64,000 nucleotides of DNA from Plantago ovata (GCA_028274465.1 CM051455.1:99384942-99448941), one strand, 5' to 3'; shown: positions 24,121 through 36,516, numbered from the stretch's first letter. Notes: generated by a model not told the origin, from the letters alone. Made by a program: numbers and translations.

Positions 24121-25895
24121 CTACTTCACCTGTTGTTGTTGATGCTGCTGAGCGGATAGCTCCATCCGGATCTGTTGTTGCATCCTTTCTTCTATTTGCT
24201 TGAGAAGCTCTGTCTTAAAGAGCTCCTTCTCACTCTGTACCTGCTCCCTCTCATTTTGCAATTCATTTCTAGCATTCTTGAGTTGCTCTCTTTCCTCCAT
24301 AAGTTTCTCCCGTTCAACCCGCATCTGCTCCCGTTCCTCCCTCATCTTGTCTGTCTCCTCCCTCACCTCCTTCTGCAACTGCTCTTCCAGTGCTGACATA
24401 TGACTGCGAGATAAATGATCTTGGTTATCATAACCTGAAACACGGCAGGACTGCCGCTTTGTCGTCGGATAGCCTAGCAACTGGGGATTAGCTAACTCAG
24501 ATACACCACGCATTTTCCCTCGTTTTGCACCACCAACAGCCAATGCCCATGCAACAGGATCCCTAGGGTCATTGTCTGATGGGCGTTCTTCAGGTCTATC
24601 AGCATACTTCTCGTCCAATATTTTATTATATTTCTCCTGTTGTGCATATATTTGATGCACCAATAACAAGTCCAATAAGAAACCAAAATATACCAAGTGA
24701 AACAAAATAACATAAAAAAGTAGAGCATAATAAAGTATATGCAATATATATACTGATTGAAAAAAGTAAAGAGCATAATAAACAACTTACAATTGTAATC
24801 CGAGGTTGATCACTGATCCATTCGTCCTGCTCCGAGTCGCCATTTAAGGATACAGACTCTCCCTCTAGACATCCATTGTTGTTTCCCTCGGTCGAACTCC
24901 CTTCTCCCATTTTTGGCTTGACCTTTTTCTTTGTTTCCACATAAGCATTAAGGGTATCCCCTCTTCACTGATGCTTTTCTGACCTCCCATGTGAGTAGGC
25001 GTTGCCTTTAATGCATTCCCATCTTCATCAAACTCCACGCCCCTATTCTTTTGATTTTGTTGAGATAAATTCTTAAACTCGGGTGAATCCCAATACCTTT
25101 TACATATCCAGTAATGCCGCACTTGCATCCAATCTGATCTGAAACCTTGATCCGCAAGTGCCTTGGCCTGACCCATCATATTTCGATACTTCGTACCATT
25201 AACTAGATTCCATTGCCTTGCAACCTGTTCATTAATCTCTGGTTCCCAGCGACATGCCATCTAGACAAACAAAATTGTATTTAGTGATGCAACCTGATGC
25301 AAATAGTTAAGATGTTTCATTGATCATAAAAAACCAAGGAACTAAACACATTTAACTTATGCAAGCACATACATTCATTCATAAATAATTTTCTATCTAA
25401 ACTTATGAGATGAAATCCAAAACCAAGAATTCAGTTCAACATGGACTACATGTAATCGTATTAAAGGGTTCCTCGTGTACCTTAGATAATAATGCGGGTA
25501 CAATGAAAACAACATTACCCCAAATTCGAAGTAATTAAAAAGTATTCATACAGAAATAATGGATATGTATCTGCTTTCTCAGGATATAATTTACTTAAAA
25601 GAGATAAATTCATGATAAAAATAGAGAAGCATACCCCAAATTCTTTCCACAAAAACTGACGATCAGGCTTTGGAACTTTCTCCCATGACTTGTAGCGAGG
25701 ATTGAAAAAGTACTTCATTCTGTGAGATATCACCTTGTTTGCGTCCTTACCCACGAATGTTCCATCCGCATTGAATGTGACATTGACTCTAAGTTCTCTT
25801 CTTTTGTTTGCCTTAGGCGCTTTATTTATGCCACGCTTACCTTTTGTTCCGGGATCAATCAACTCAGTATCCAAAGGGTCATCCTCAACTAGTGG
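24121..25895 (-). pseudogene. Ptta/En/Spm-type CACTA gene, copy 1, cut by the assembly gap
   Basis: Same gene as 29486-31654. The first exon is cut at 25895 by the N gap, and a one-base loss near 24966 (CCTCTTCACTG versus CCTCTTTCACTG in copy 2) shifts the frame after KSISEEG. These differences look like sequencing or assembly errors rather than biology. Confidence 0.7.
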
Positions 25896-25995
25896 NNNNN
25901 NNNNNNNNNNNNNNNNNNNNNNNNNNNNNNNNNNNNNNNNNNNNNNNNNNNNNNNNNNNNNNNNNNNNNNNNNNNNNNNNNNNNNNNNNNNNNNN
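25896..25995. other. Assembly gap of 100 N
   Basis: Exactly 100 undetermined bases, a common placeholder for a gap of unknown size. Confidence 0.99.
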
Positions 25996-28548
25996 TCGAG
26001 TGGCCGGAGGGGCACAAAAACATCAGGGATTTGGTAAAGAAATCATAATTGGAAAAAGAAGTCTATCTTTTGGGAGCTGCCGTATGGTCAACACTTCTGA
26101 TTCGAAACAACTTAGATGTAATGCATATCGAGAAGAACTTTTTTGAAACATCTTTCGCACGATTATAGATGATCTTCAGAAAACCAAAGACATTATTAAG
26201 TCAAGATTGGATCTTCCAAAATATACGAGGAGGAAAAAATTGTTTTTGAAGCCTAGACCTGGCAAAAAGGCAGAGAAACCAAAGGCTGCTTACACTTTAA
26301 GTAAAGAACAAAGACGACATGTTTGTCAATGGTTGAAAGAACTCCGTTTTCCAGATTCTCATGTGTCAAACATTGGCCGGCGTGTTAAGGATGTGCAAGC
26401 TGGTAGAGTATATGGCATGAAAAGCCACGACTGTCATGTCTTTATGCAGAGGTTACTACCTATCGCATTTCGTGATTTCTTGCCAAATGATATTTGGGGT
26501 GCACTGACAGAGGTCAGCAACTTTTTTAGAGCTTTGTGTGCTTCTGAAATTCGTCGTCGTGATATGGAAGACTTACAGAAGACGGTGTTGAGACAATTTG
26601 CAAGCTTGAGACTATTTTTCCTCCTTCGTTTTTTGATTCGATGGAGCACCTAGCAATCCATCTTCCTTACGAAGCTTTAGTCGGAGGTCCAGTATTTTAT
26701 CGATGGATGTATCCATTTGAAAGGTAATATTCTCCTCCCTCATGTTTCTTTTATTTGACGCTTTGGCAATTTCCCGAATGTTAAGAAATGTTGACTAACA
26801 TAACGATTACATATATTACTGATAATTAATGACATAGAAAACAAAAAAGTAAGTATGTTGTCATCATGCTCATCCAATGAAAGTGCATTTAGAAAAAAAT
26901 ATTGTTAGAGTCTCAAGAACTGAAGAATAAAATAGTCTGATAATTATGCAACAATCCCAAAACGTCAATTAAATTGCAAATGGTAAAATTTGCAAACGTC
27001 ATTTAAAAGAAACAGGAGGGAGTATTATGTTCTACTCGATCTTTTTTCCATAAAATGTAATTCTTTTATATGTAATAATTAGTACCTAAAAATTATTTTG
27101 TTGTATCATAAATGCAGGAAAATGTTTGTCTTGAAGTCTATGGTTAAGAACAAGGCACGCGTTGAAGGGTCTATTTGTGAGGCTTACTTAAACTCCGAGA
27201 TTTCAAACTTTTGTTCCCATTATTTTGATCGTGAAGTCGATTCGAGACCGAAACGGTTGAGGAGGAATGAAGTTCTATGGGGTCCCGAATTCCCAAATCA
27301 ATTGTCTATTTTCGTGCCAAAGGGCAAACCAATTGGAAAAGCAAAAACTCGTGGCCTAAGTGTGAAGGAGCACAATGCGGCAATGTTCTATATACTTACA
27401 AACTGTGAAGAAGTGGACCCTTGGATGAGGTAGATTATTCATTTATTTATTATTATGTTAATTTTTTTATTTATTAAATGCATCATTAGAAAGTGAAGGT
27501 GAATGTACATGACAATAAATTATAAATGATTGTTTCTTATTTATGATTTTGCAGTGCATTTGCTGCTCAATATAGAGACACTGTGGACGACGATCAATGG
27601 GACAACTTCCAGGCAAGAAACTTTGTGAATTGGTTGAAAATAAAATACTTTCAACTCCCAAAGGTGAGGTAGATGAGCGCCTAAGAACTTTAGCTGCTGG
27701 TAGCCGTGACCTGGTTACATTGTACAGAGGGTACACGGTCAATGGCTTGAAGTTTCACACGGAGGAGGCATGTGGACATTTGACTACAACGAATAGTGGA
27801 GTTTGTGTTCGTGCTACTTTAGGTTCTGGAACTGAAGACTACTATGGGGTGCTTGAGGAAATTATTGAAATGGACTTTGTGAAATCAGGCCCACATCAGA
27901 AGATAGTTCTATTCAAATGTACTTGGTATCATAATAACAAAGCAATTACTATACACCCAAAGTATGGCCTAGTTGACATCGATCCCCAACATAAACTGAA
28001 AACTGATGAGGAGTTTATCTTGGCCACTCAAGCTTCACAAGTCTATTATGCTCCTTATCCATCGTCTCGAGTTCACCGTCCAAGACGAGGTAAAATATAC
28101 AGAAATTGTTATCAAGTTATTGTTCTTTAAGTTACATAGTCTATAATAACTTGTAAGATATGGTTTCATATGTTTTCTTCTCTTAGGTAAGTTTGCGGTT
28201 TGCATCAATAGGCCACGTCACATCATTAACGTCTCATCGCTTGCCAACCAAATGGAAGTGAACAGAGAGAATGAGTATTACCAAGATGATGATCCACCCC
28301 AAGCTTCACAATTAGCTATTGACTTTAGCCAATACAACGTACCAGATCTTGCAGATGGAGAGATTGAAGTTGTTGATCTACCAGAAGAAGTGATTCTTGA
28401 AGAACCTGACGAGCAAGAAATGGAAGAAGCTGATGAACATGAAGAGTTTGATGTAGAAGAGTCTGATAAAGAAGAGTCTGATGAACAAGAGTTTGATGAA
28501 GAAGAGTCTGCCAACAAAGACACTGAAGAACAAGAAGATGAGTGGTGA
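25996..28548 (+). pseudogene. CACTA transposase, 3' part, copy 2 of the overlap
   Basis: Second representation of the transposase: exons about 25996-26723, 27118-27429, 27555-28089 and 28187-28548. The DUF4218 junction (LPKYTRRKKLF) and the exon ending EEVDPWM are in frame here, unlike copy 1, while losses near 26143, 26585 and 27633 break other positions. Most likely the same locus read a second time, not a second gene. Confidence 0.75.
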
Positions 28549-31260
28549 TGATAGTTCTGATTCACCAACCATTTTGTTTTTATATTTTTTAGCAATGTTA
28601 TTTATTAGAGCTACTCTTCAGCTATTGCAATAAAATTTAAAGCTGAAATGAACCTTAGTTTTGATTAATAATGTGTATTTCAATAGAAGTCTAAAATAAT
28701 ATGAAATTTTTAAGATGATTTTAGTATTTCAAGTGTACACAGGTCAATCTTTTTTCTTTCTTTTTTTTGGATCAGGAAATTTGCATCCCAAAAACTTTCA
28801 AATTACATACGTAGATCATAGTCATCCATACGTTCGTATACAACAAGAAAAAAAAAACGAAGACAGGAAATTCTAATTACAAACTAGTATAGTAGGTTTT
28901 AAGTTCCCAGCGACAGCATAGCCCTTTGATCATAACAGCTCCCTTTGACAAGCTAAATTTTCAATAAAAGATAACACTTCTCATCCTTTCATCATAACAG
29001 CTCCCTTTGACAAGCTACAAAATCATATGCTTCTTCAACACAAACTGTCTTCATCCACCAGCTACAAACATTAAATTGTAATAGAGAAGTGTTATCCTCA
29101 ACCAATATCATCTATTTCCATTTTGATTATATACTACTATGACATGACTTCAAAATGAAGAGAAATGTTTGAATAAATCCACTTAAACAGAAAATATACA
29201 AACCTCATTTAGATCCTTTCTTCCTCCCTTTCTTACAAATCCTGTTTTCTTCAATATCATTTGGTTTTTCAGCCCTTTTTCCCTGCTTCTCAACTTCTAC
29301 GTTCACCTTCAGAATGAAAATAGTACAGAAACAACCACATTAAAAATGTATCACAATCCATCAGACGATGACTGAACCTAACCTTAGGGAAACCGATATG
29401 CTACTAAGCTAAGCTACAAAAATAATCTTCCAAACCAACAAAAAAACATTAGCATTGCAAAATCTCTTGTGTACTTAAACAATGTCTACTTCACCTGTTG
29501 TTGTTGATGCTGCTGAGCGGATAGCTCCATCCGGATCTGTTGTTGCATCCTTTCTTCTATTTGCTTGAGAAGCTCTGTCTTAAAGAGCTCCTTCTCACTC
29601 TGTACCTGCTCCCTCTCATTTTGCAATTCATTTCTAGCATTCTTGAGTTGCTCTCTTTCCTCCATAAGTTTCTCCCGTTCAACCCGCATCTGCTCCCGTT
29701 CCTCCCTCATCTTGTCTATCTCCTCCCTCACCTCCTTCTGCAACTGCTCTTCCAGTGCTGACATATGACTGCGAGATAAATGATCTTGGTTATCATAACC
29801 TGAAACACGGCAGGACTGCCGCTTTGTCGTCGGATAGCCTAGCAACTGGGGATTAGCTAACTCAGATACACCACGCATTTTCCCTCGTTTTGCACCACCA
29901 ACAGCCAATGCCCATGCAACAGGATCCCTAGGGTCATTGTCTGATGGGCGTTCTTCAGGTCTATCAGCATACTTCTCGTCCAATATTTTATTATATTTCT
30001 CCTGTTGTGCATATATTTGATGCACCAATAACAAGTCCAATAAGAAACCAAATATACCAAGTGAAACAAAATAACATAAAAAAGTAGAGCATAATAAAGT
30101 ATATGCAATATATATACTGATTGAAAAAAGTAAAGAGCATAATAAACAACTTACAATTGTAATCCGAGGTTGATCACTGATCCATTCGTCCTGCTCCGAG
30201 TCGCCATTTAAGGATACAGACTCTCCCTCTAGACATCCATTGTTGTTTCCCTCGGTCGAACTCCCTTCTCCCATTTTTGGCTTGACCTTTTTCTTTGTTT
30301 CCACATAAGCATTAAGGGTATCCCCTCTTTCACTGATGCTTTTCTGACCTCCCATGTGAGTAGGCGTTGCCTTTAATGCATTCCCATCTTCATCAAACTC
30401 CACGCCCCTATTCTTTTGATTTTGTTGAGATAAATTCTTAAACTCGGGTGAATCCCAATACCTTTTACATATCCAGTAATGCCGCACTTGCATCCAATCT
30501 GATCTGAAACCTTGATCTGCAAGTGCCTTGGCCTGACCCATCATATTTCGATACTTCGTACCATTAACTAGATTCCATTGCCTTGCAACCTGTTCATTAA
30601 TCTCTGGTTCCCAGCGACATGCCATCTAGACAAACAAAATTGTATTTAGTGATGCAACCTGATGCAAATAGTTAAGATGTTTCATTGATCATAAAAAACC
30701 AAGGAACTAAACACATTTAACTTATGCAAGCACATACATTCATTCATAAATAATTTTCTATCTAAACTTATGAGATGAAATCCAAAACCAAGAATTCAGT
30801 TCAACATGGACTACATGTAATCGTATTAAAGGGTTCCTCGTGTACCTTAGATAATAAATGCGGGTACAATGAAAACAACATTACCCCAAATTCGAAGTAA
30901 TTAAAAAGTATTCATACAGAAATAATGGATATGTATCTGCTTTCTCAGGATATAATTTACTTAAAAGAGATAAATTCATGATAAAAATAGAGAAGCATAC
31001 CCCAAATTCTTTCCACAAAAACTGACGATCAGGCTTTGGAACTTTCTCCCATGACTTGTAGCGAGGATTGAAAAAGTACTTCATTCTGTGAGATATCACC
31101 TTGTTTGCGTCCTTACCCACGAATGTTCCATCCGCATTGAATGTGACATTGACTCTAAGTTCTCTTCTTTTGTTTGCCTTAGGCGCTTTATTTATGCCAC
31201 GCTTACCTTTTGTTCCGGGATCAATCAACTCAGTATCCAAAGGGTCATCCTCAACTAGTG
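25996..31260. repeat. Duplicated block, right copy (probable unmerged contig overlap)
   Basis: Starts TCGAGTGGCCGGAGG, matching 20626, and reaches CTCAACTAGTGG at 31260, where the left copy stops. Beyond 31260 the element continues without a partner. Confidence 0.9.
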
Positions 31261-31654
31261 GTGTATCAGGGGGACCCCAATAAGCACTCGGAAGGTCTCC
31301 ACCAGATGGAGGATCGTCAATCAAGTCATTTTGTTGTTGCTGTTGGATGACATCTTCTGTGGTAGAGCTAGATGAAGAGCTACCTCTGTGTTGTTGTGAT
31401 GATGGTTGTTCAATACGTCGCTCCTGGGATGATGGGGGTTCAATACGTTGTTGCTGCTGTTGCAATGATGATGTGGTGGAACGCTGATGCAATGGGGGGT
31501 TTACAGGGGAAGTTCTAGGGCTTGAATGGCCTGCTGTAGCATGCTCACTAACAGGCGTATCTGATAAAGTTGCATCAGCTTGGATCCTATTCTGAGACTG
31601 AGGACGATGGCTTTGTAAGCCTCCTCTGCGAGCTGCCACATGCTTATGGGACAT
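29486..31654 (-). CDS. Plant transposase of the Ptta/En/Spm family (TNPA-like accessory gene)
   Basis: Three exons in phase 0: 31654-31001, 30625-30155 and 30001-29486, about 546 residues. The N-terminus is Gln/Ser-rich and low-complexity; residues about 140-300 hold the family core (FFNPRYKSWEKVPKPDRQFL, KYRNMMGQAKALA, YWDSPEFKNLSQQNQKNR), followed by EKYADRPEER and DPVAWALAVGGAKRGKMRG. The C-terminus is a long Glu/Arg/Gln coiled coil (EEREQMRVEREKLMEEREQL). The intron 30154-30002 has GTAAG and CAG ends and would otherwise be read as a membrane-like stretch. By analogy with En/Spm it could bind the subterminal repeats; not shown here. Transcription starts from the right arm, convergent with the transposase. 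Confidence 0.8.
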
Positions 31655-31669
31655 TCCTTTTCCATCAAA

Positions 31670-33210
31670 AAGGTAAAATGTTAGAACACTTGGACAATCA
31701 TCACAAAATACAATTTACAATTTCAATATGTTTATAAAGTGAGTAGCAAAATGAACTGTCGGAAAGCAAATAAAATTCTCACTATATCACTGATTTGGGC
31801 GAACAACCTATGTTTATGTCAATCGATCATAGAATTAAAACATAAGCAGCTTTACGTCAACCTTACAATAAGAATTGAAGAGAATCTACAGTCTTGAGGT
31901 GGTAAAATATTTGCTGGACACATAGATTTTGATGCTAGCTATTTGATGAAACAGTTGAAACCATGATGCAGAAGCTCAATTTCACAGAATAATCTGACTT
32001 CTCTAGGTAAGAGCTGCACTCGTCGCCTATATTATTTGAAAGATATACAAGTCTAGTTTCCTATAAATTTTGAATTTATTCATTCACATATATGTGGAGT
32101 GCCTTACAAGAATTTTAGTACCGACACGACAGTCTGTCAAACATGTTGATCAAGCTTAACTTCACAGAAAAATCTGATTTCCATCGGAAATAATTTCACT
32201 TTGTACTCTATTTAAATTGAAAGATATACGAGTCTACGTTTCCAAGAATTTTGAATTTCTTGATTTGCATGTGTGTGGAGAAAGTTACAACAAGTATACT
32301 AGAAGCACACCAGTCTGTCAAACAAGCTGGTCAACTTAACTTCACAGAAAAATCTGATTTCGCTCAGAAATAATTTCACTTTGTAATCTATTTCAATTGA
32401 AAGATATATGAGTCTACTTTTCCAAGAATTTTGAATTTCTTGATTTGCATGTGTGTGGAGGAAGTTACATCAAGTTTACTACAAAGACACCAGTCTGTCA
32501 AACAAGCTGGTCAAGCTTAACTTCACAACAAATTCTGATTTATCACGGAGATAAGTTCATTTTGTACTCTATTTCACTAAAAAGATATACAATTCTACTT
32601 TCCCAAGAATTTTGAATTTCTTGAGTTGCATTTATGTGGAATAAGTTACAACAAGTTTACTACAAAAGCGTCAACACATCAAGATAGTTGAAGATGCTCA
32701 ATTTCACAGTAAGGTCTGATTTCTGTATGAAAGAACTTCAGTTAGTAATCTATTAGTTTCATGAAGAGCTTTTTCATAAACTTTTGATGAAAAAAACAGT
32801 AAATTCAATTAATTTACAAAAGCAAGATCTTATACTTGTAGTAGATGTTGATGTACATACCCAGCAGCTTAATATGACTACAATACCTAGTGAAATGATT
32901 GATTTTTATCTTTTCTTGACAATACAGAATGGAAAATTAAACTTTAAACTAATGATATACAAGCCATCATTCGAAAATAATCAGGAGGCAACTCAAACAA
33001 TACTCACCAGAGTTCTCAGTGTATTACAAATGGTTAAGCCTTTTTGTCGAACACTTGGTGTGCACACTGCATTAGAGAAAAAAATCAAGAAGTAAAATGT
33101 TGACTGAATCTATAGAATGTGAGAAGTAATCAAAATTGATAGCACAATAAGATGATGAATCCGACAAACAAATGCGCCAGAAAATCAATACGACATGGAG
33201 AATATTAAAG
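31670..33210. repeat. Right-arm copy of the shared CACTA sequence, reordered
   Basis: Blocks near 31670-32000, 32955-33070 and 33085-33210 match the left arm at 17380-17690, 17715-17840 and 17262-17370. The 180-bp tandem array lies between the first and second blocks. Confidence 0.7.
31981..32760. repeat. About 180-bp tandem repeat, four units and a partial fifth
   Basis: TTCACAGAAAAATCTGATTT or a close variant recurs at 31981, 32161, 32341, 32522 and 32703. Shared inner words include GAAAGATATACGAGTCTAC, TTTTGAATTTCTTGA and CAGTCTGTCAAACAAGCTGG. Identity between the middle units is high, lower at the edges. Confidence 0.85.
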
Positions 33211-33689
33211 GGACTAATGTTTTTAAAGAACTCTACATACTATGCTGAATTACAGCTGCAGCAGAAATACTTCCACATTGTCCTAAGACTTTCTTCAAAT
33301 TCAGTATATGCATGGTAGAGGAAGCGCAGAGAGATAAAACTTAAACGAATTGAATCAACGATCTCGATATACTTAGATTTCCGAAAATAAGAACAGAGCA
33401 CATAAGAAAGAAAAATGGGAAGATACCTTCAACTTCATCAATGGTTGTTAAAAATTCCAGTGGGGAGCGTAGAAGAATGGGAAGATACGCACTATGTAGT
33501 CCGTCTTTTTTTCGTGGAAATAGATCGTGGAGGAGTGGAGGTAAAGAAGAAGAAGGGGTGCGTGAGACCATGAAAGGAAAATGGGAGTTGGATTTACAGT
33601 CAATCGTGTGAGAGTGGATGGATTGACGTGAATGAACAAATTGGTGGGTAAAATTGAAGGATGGTGACGAAATGAGAGGGAAATTGAAG

Positions 33690-33890
33690 CCATGATTCGG
33701 CTGGCGGAGGCTTAGTAGTGTCAGGAAAGCCATGGCTATTAGATGCAGTGGCTAATGCCATCGTTGACTGGCTTCAGTAGCCACGGTGAGCAATTGCAAT
33801 GTCCTTCCTGTTGCAAATGTTAAAGAACTAGCCACGGTTGACGGTATGTGGCAACTGTGGCGTTGCTATTGTAGCGAGTTTTTTGTAGTG
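33690..33890. repeat. Right subterminal repeats of the CACTA element
   Basis: Words matching the left end: AGCCATGGCTATTAG, AGCCACGGTGAGCAATTGCA, CTAGCCACGGTTGAC and GGCAACTGTGG, ending in TTTTTTGTAGTG. Confidence 0.75.
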
Positions 33891-33893
33891 CAC

Positions 33894-34520
33894 GAGCAAA
33901 CCACCAAGACCTCGAGGCTCCCAACAAGAATGACATATTCGTCATTAATAAAGAAAGAAAAAAAAAACCAAAAGCACGAAACTTAGCAAAACCAATAAGG
34001 AAAACCAACCACCACCAAAGCACCACAACAAGAAACCACTTGACAGCTGAAACTCGACTCCACATGCACGTCCACCAATGCGCTCCATCCAAGGCTGAAC
34101 AACCCCTAACCTGCACAAACAAAGAACAACACAGGAAACGCATAGAACCCAGCACTATGCACAACAACCAACACAGGACAGAAACAACATCAAAGCCGCA
34201 CTGCCCACGAAACCATGACCTGCGCATGGTGAATAACAAAACAGAAACAGCAGCAACAAAACCGTTTTGCTGATACCGACTCCACACAACAGACCTGAAC
34301 GCCAATTGCATCCGGCTCCAAAGACTGCTACTCCTGCACGCACCAACATGAAACAAAATTTGGAAGCCAAAACCACACCACGAACCCCTAAACTAGCTTG
34401 TCTCGTGCCGAAAACTCCCCCCGCACCCCTCCAAAATACACCTAACCCCAACACAGTCTAGGGGCCTGCAACCAATCTGAAAAATGATAATGTGCTCCCA
34501 ACATGTCTTTACTGATAGTA
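33894..34520 (-). mobile_element. Nested LINE, segment 2: ORF2 C-terminus and 3' UTR
   Basis: Read on the minus strand, the coding end HYHFSDWLQAPRLCWG and a stop near 34446 are followed by about 550 bp of 3' UTR, which continues at 16119. The upstream coding part is across the LTR at 36517. A short aromatic Ser-Asp-Trp tail is typical of this LINE group. Confidence 0.65.
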
Positions 34521-36516
34521 TGTAAGTCCAAGAGACAACCATTATTAGGGTCAAATGTACTATTACACAGTCAACGTAATATATTATATGTTTGTTTATT
34601 CATGTTTATGCCTACTTATGTATTTATATTACACCGGGCACACAACATGTCATATCTTTATCTGGTTTGTCTGTATTGTTATCAAACATGTCCCCTTTGG
34701 ATAAATGACTGATCACATAACTAGCGGGAACTATGTGAATTATCATTTATCCCAAACTCTCTCTAGTCGAAGCTCCTCTCGGATGTAGGGGTCTAAATGA
34801 GGCAATCGAGACTAGTATGCGTGGAGGTTATACTTGTTAGAGCAAGTATGAGTCGATCCCACGACCACGGAACGAATCGTTAGAGCGAGTCCATGATGTT
34901 CCCATAATTGCGCGTAGTTGTTCGAGGAGGATTTCCGAACAATGGAAGTACCCACCGGAAACTCCCATCGATGTATACTCTACACACAAGTGTCCATGAG
35001 AACCGGAGTTGTTGAAGTGATGCCATTCGTCCTTTAGACTCTCAGGTCTTTATCATCACATTTGTTGCGCCCTGATCTTTGGTCGAAACCAATGCTTACA
35101 CCTGAAATTGACTGGTAGATACGGTCATGCTGGGAGCTTGGCAATATACATAGGGTTGGTGATAGTTGGTCTCTAGAGAGGATTCATCTCTCATGTGTAG
35201 CATTGGAGTGAACTTCTCTAGTCGTTCGTAATTACATTGGTAAAACCGCTGGCCAGCGTACGGATATATTTATGAATGGTCATAAGATATATCGTATCAA
35301 CCAAGCAACTCACTGAAGGCGCTATGAGTGTATTATTGGGATAGACACTTCATCGATTCTAGATGCATTCGAGTCAGTCAGATGAAAGGACCTTACCATC
35401 GCCGCATTGAGTGCAACAGGCTTCGACAACGAAAGGTAGCTTTGAGATTTCTCTCAAACGTCCTCATGTATTAATACTGCAAATGGAATTGTCTAGGAAT
35501 TTCATGAAGCCTAGTTCAGGTACTAGCTTAATACACTGAGGCCCTATGGGTCACACTATGTGGTGAACCGGCTTATCCGCATGACTATAGGAAACGAATT
35601 ATAATTAACTGAGTTAATTATAATTAGTTATGGCACAATTAATATTATAAGAATATTAATTGAATTAATTATATTTATGAAAATACAATTAAAGTTATAT
35701 TTTAGATATATAATTGTGGTTGGAATTCAAAGGATATATTAATTGAAAAAATATATGCACATGGGCAAAATCTAATTAGAGATTGAATTGTTCTATACTT
35801 GCATGTGGGTCCAAAAAGTGGGACCCACCTCCTTAAGCATAGGCGCGACCGAATCAAGGGGGAGGAGTTTGACTCCTTCCTCCTATCAAACTTAAGGGGC
35901 AAGGTTTCCTAATTCAATTATGTTTTAATTAGGAGATGAACCTAGACATAAAGGTTTACTTGTGCAATAAGAATTAGAATTCTTATTCCTGTTAGAATTT
36001 TTAATCCTTTTAGGAGTCTAGTAGAATGTTCTTTGGGCTTCTATTCACTACTATATAAGTATATGGTTAGGAGAGCTTTATTCATATGCTTTCTCATTCA
36101 CTCTCTTATTCTCTCAATACAAAATAAAGCTCTCCCTTCTTCCTTCACAGTAGCCGCCGCCGCCCCCTCTCCAAAAGTCAACCGAGTTTGACTCGAAAAT
36201 ATCCTAGCATTCTTTTGATAAGCTATTGTTCATCCGTGGATATCAATGTTGAGGTTTATTAAAGCTGGACACTAACTATTGTTTTGCAGATATTCAAGAA
36301 GACGACTTCATCGAAGAAGAAGATTTTGCTGATTATTACGAGGATCTCGTGGATTAGAATCCAGCACCAAAACCTGTTTTAGTTCTTGCATTCGAATTAC
36401 TGTAAGTCCTCTAACTAATGTGCTTCAATACATATTATATGCATGATCAATTAGTATGCATGTTAAGAAAATTTTGAAATTCCGCTGCACAATAATTCTG
36501 ACCGTATTTTCTTACA
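34521..36516 (+). mobile_element. About 2-kb solo LTR-like element, probably Ty1-copia
   Basis: Starts TGTAAGTCC and ends TTTTCTTACA, giving TGTAAG/CTTACA termini. It is non-coding, with a TATA-like CTATATAAGT at 36051-36060, a CT-rich leader and an AATAAA at 36124. It separates two parts of the same LINE reading frame, so it is an insertion. The flanks (TAGTA and TTTTC) do not match, so no target-site duplication is visible and the exact borders are uncertain. Confidence 0.55.

Larger units (their letters stand above)
20626..25895. repeat. Duplicated block, left copy (probable unmerged contig overlap)
   Basis: Near-identical to 25996-31260. Differences are mostly one-base indels in homopolymers, for example TGGCCCGG/TGGCCGG, AAAAACTCG/AAAACTCG and GGTTTGAAA/GGTTGAAA. 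The left copy ends and the right copy begins exactly at the N run. Confidence 0.9.
16120..33890 (+). mobile_element. CACTA (En/Spm superfamily) transposon, TSD CAC
   Basis: The left end is CACTACAAAAAAAGG and the right end TTTTTTGTAGTG, the inverted termini that name the superfamily, flanked by CAC at 16117-16119 and 33891-33893 (three-base duplications are the rule). It carries a plus-strand TNP2-type transposase, a minus-strand Ptta/En/Spm-type gene, and subterminal repeats at both ends. As assembled it spans 17,771 bp, but 5.27 kb occurs twice around a 100-N gap; the probable true length is about 12.4 kb. It interrupts a LINE 3' region. Confidence 0.95.

Noticed and set aside
29857..30150. 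Hydrophobic, membrane-like segment within the minus-strand CACTA gene
   Set aside because: It is encoded by an AT-rich intron with GTAAG donor and CAG acceptor; splicing removes it.
20626..31260. A real tandem duplication giving two transposase genes
   Set aside because: The boundaries coincide with a 100-N gap and the differences are homopolymer indels; contig overlap is simpler.
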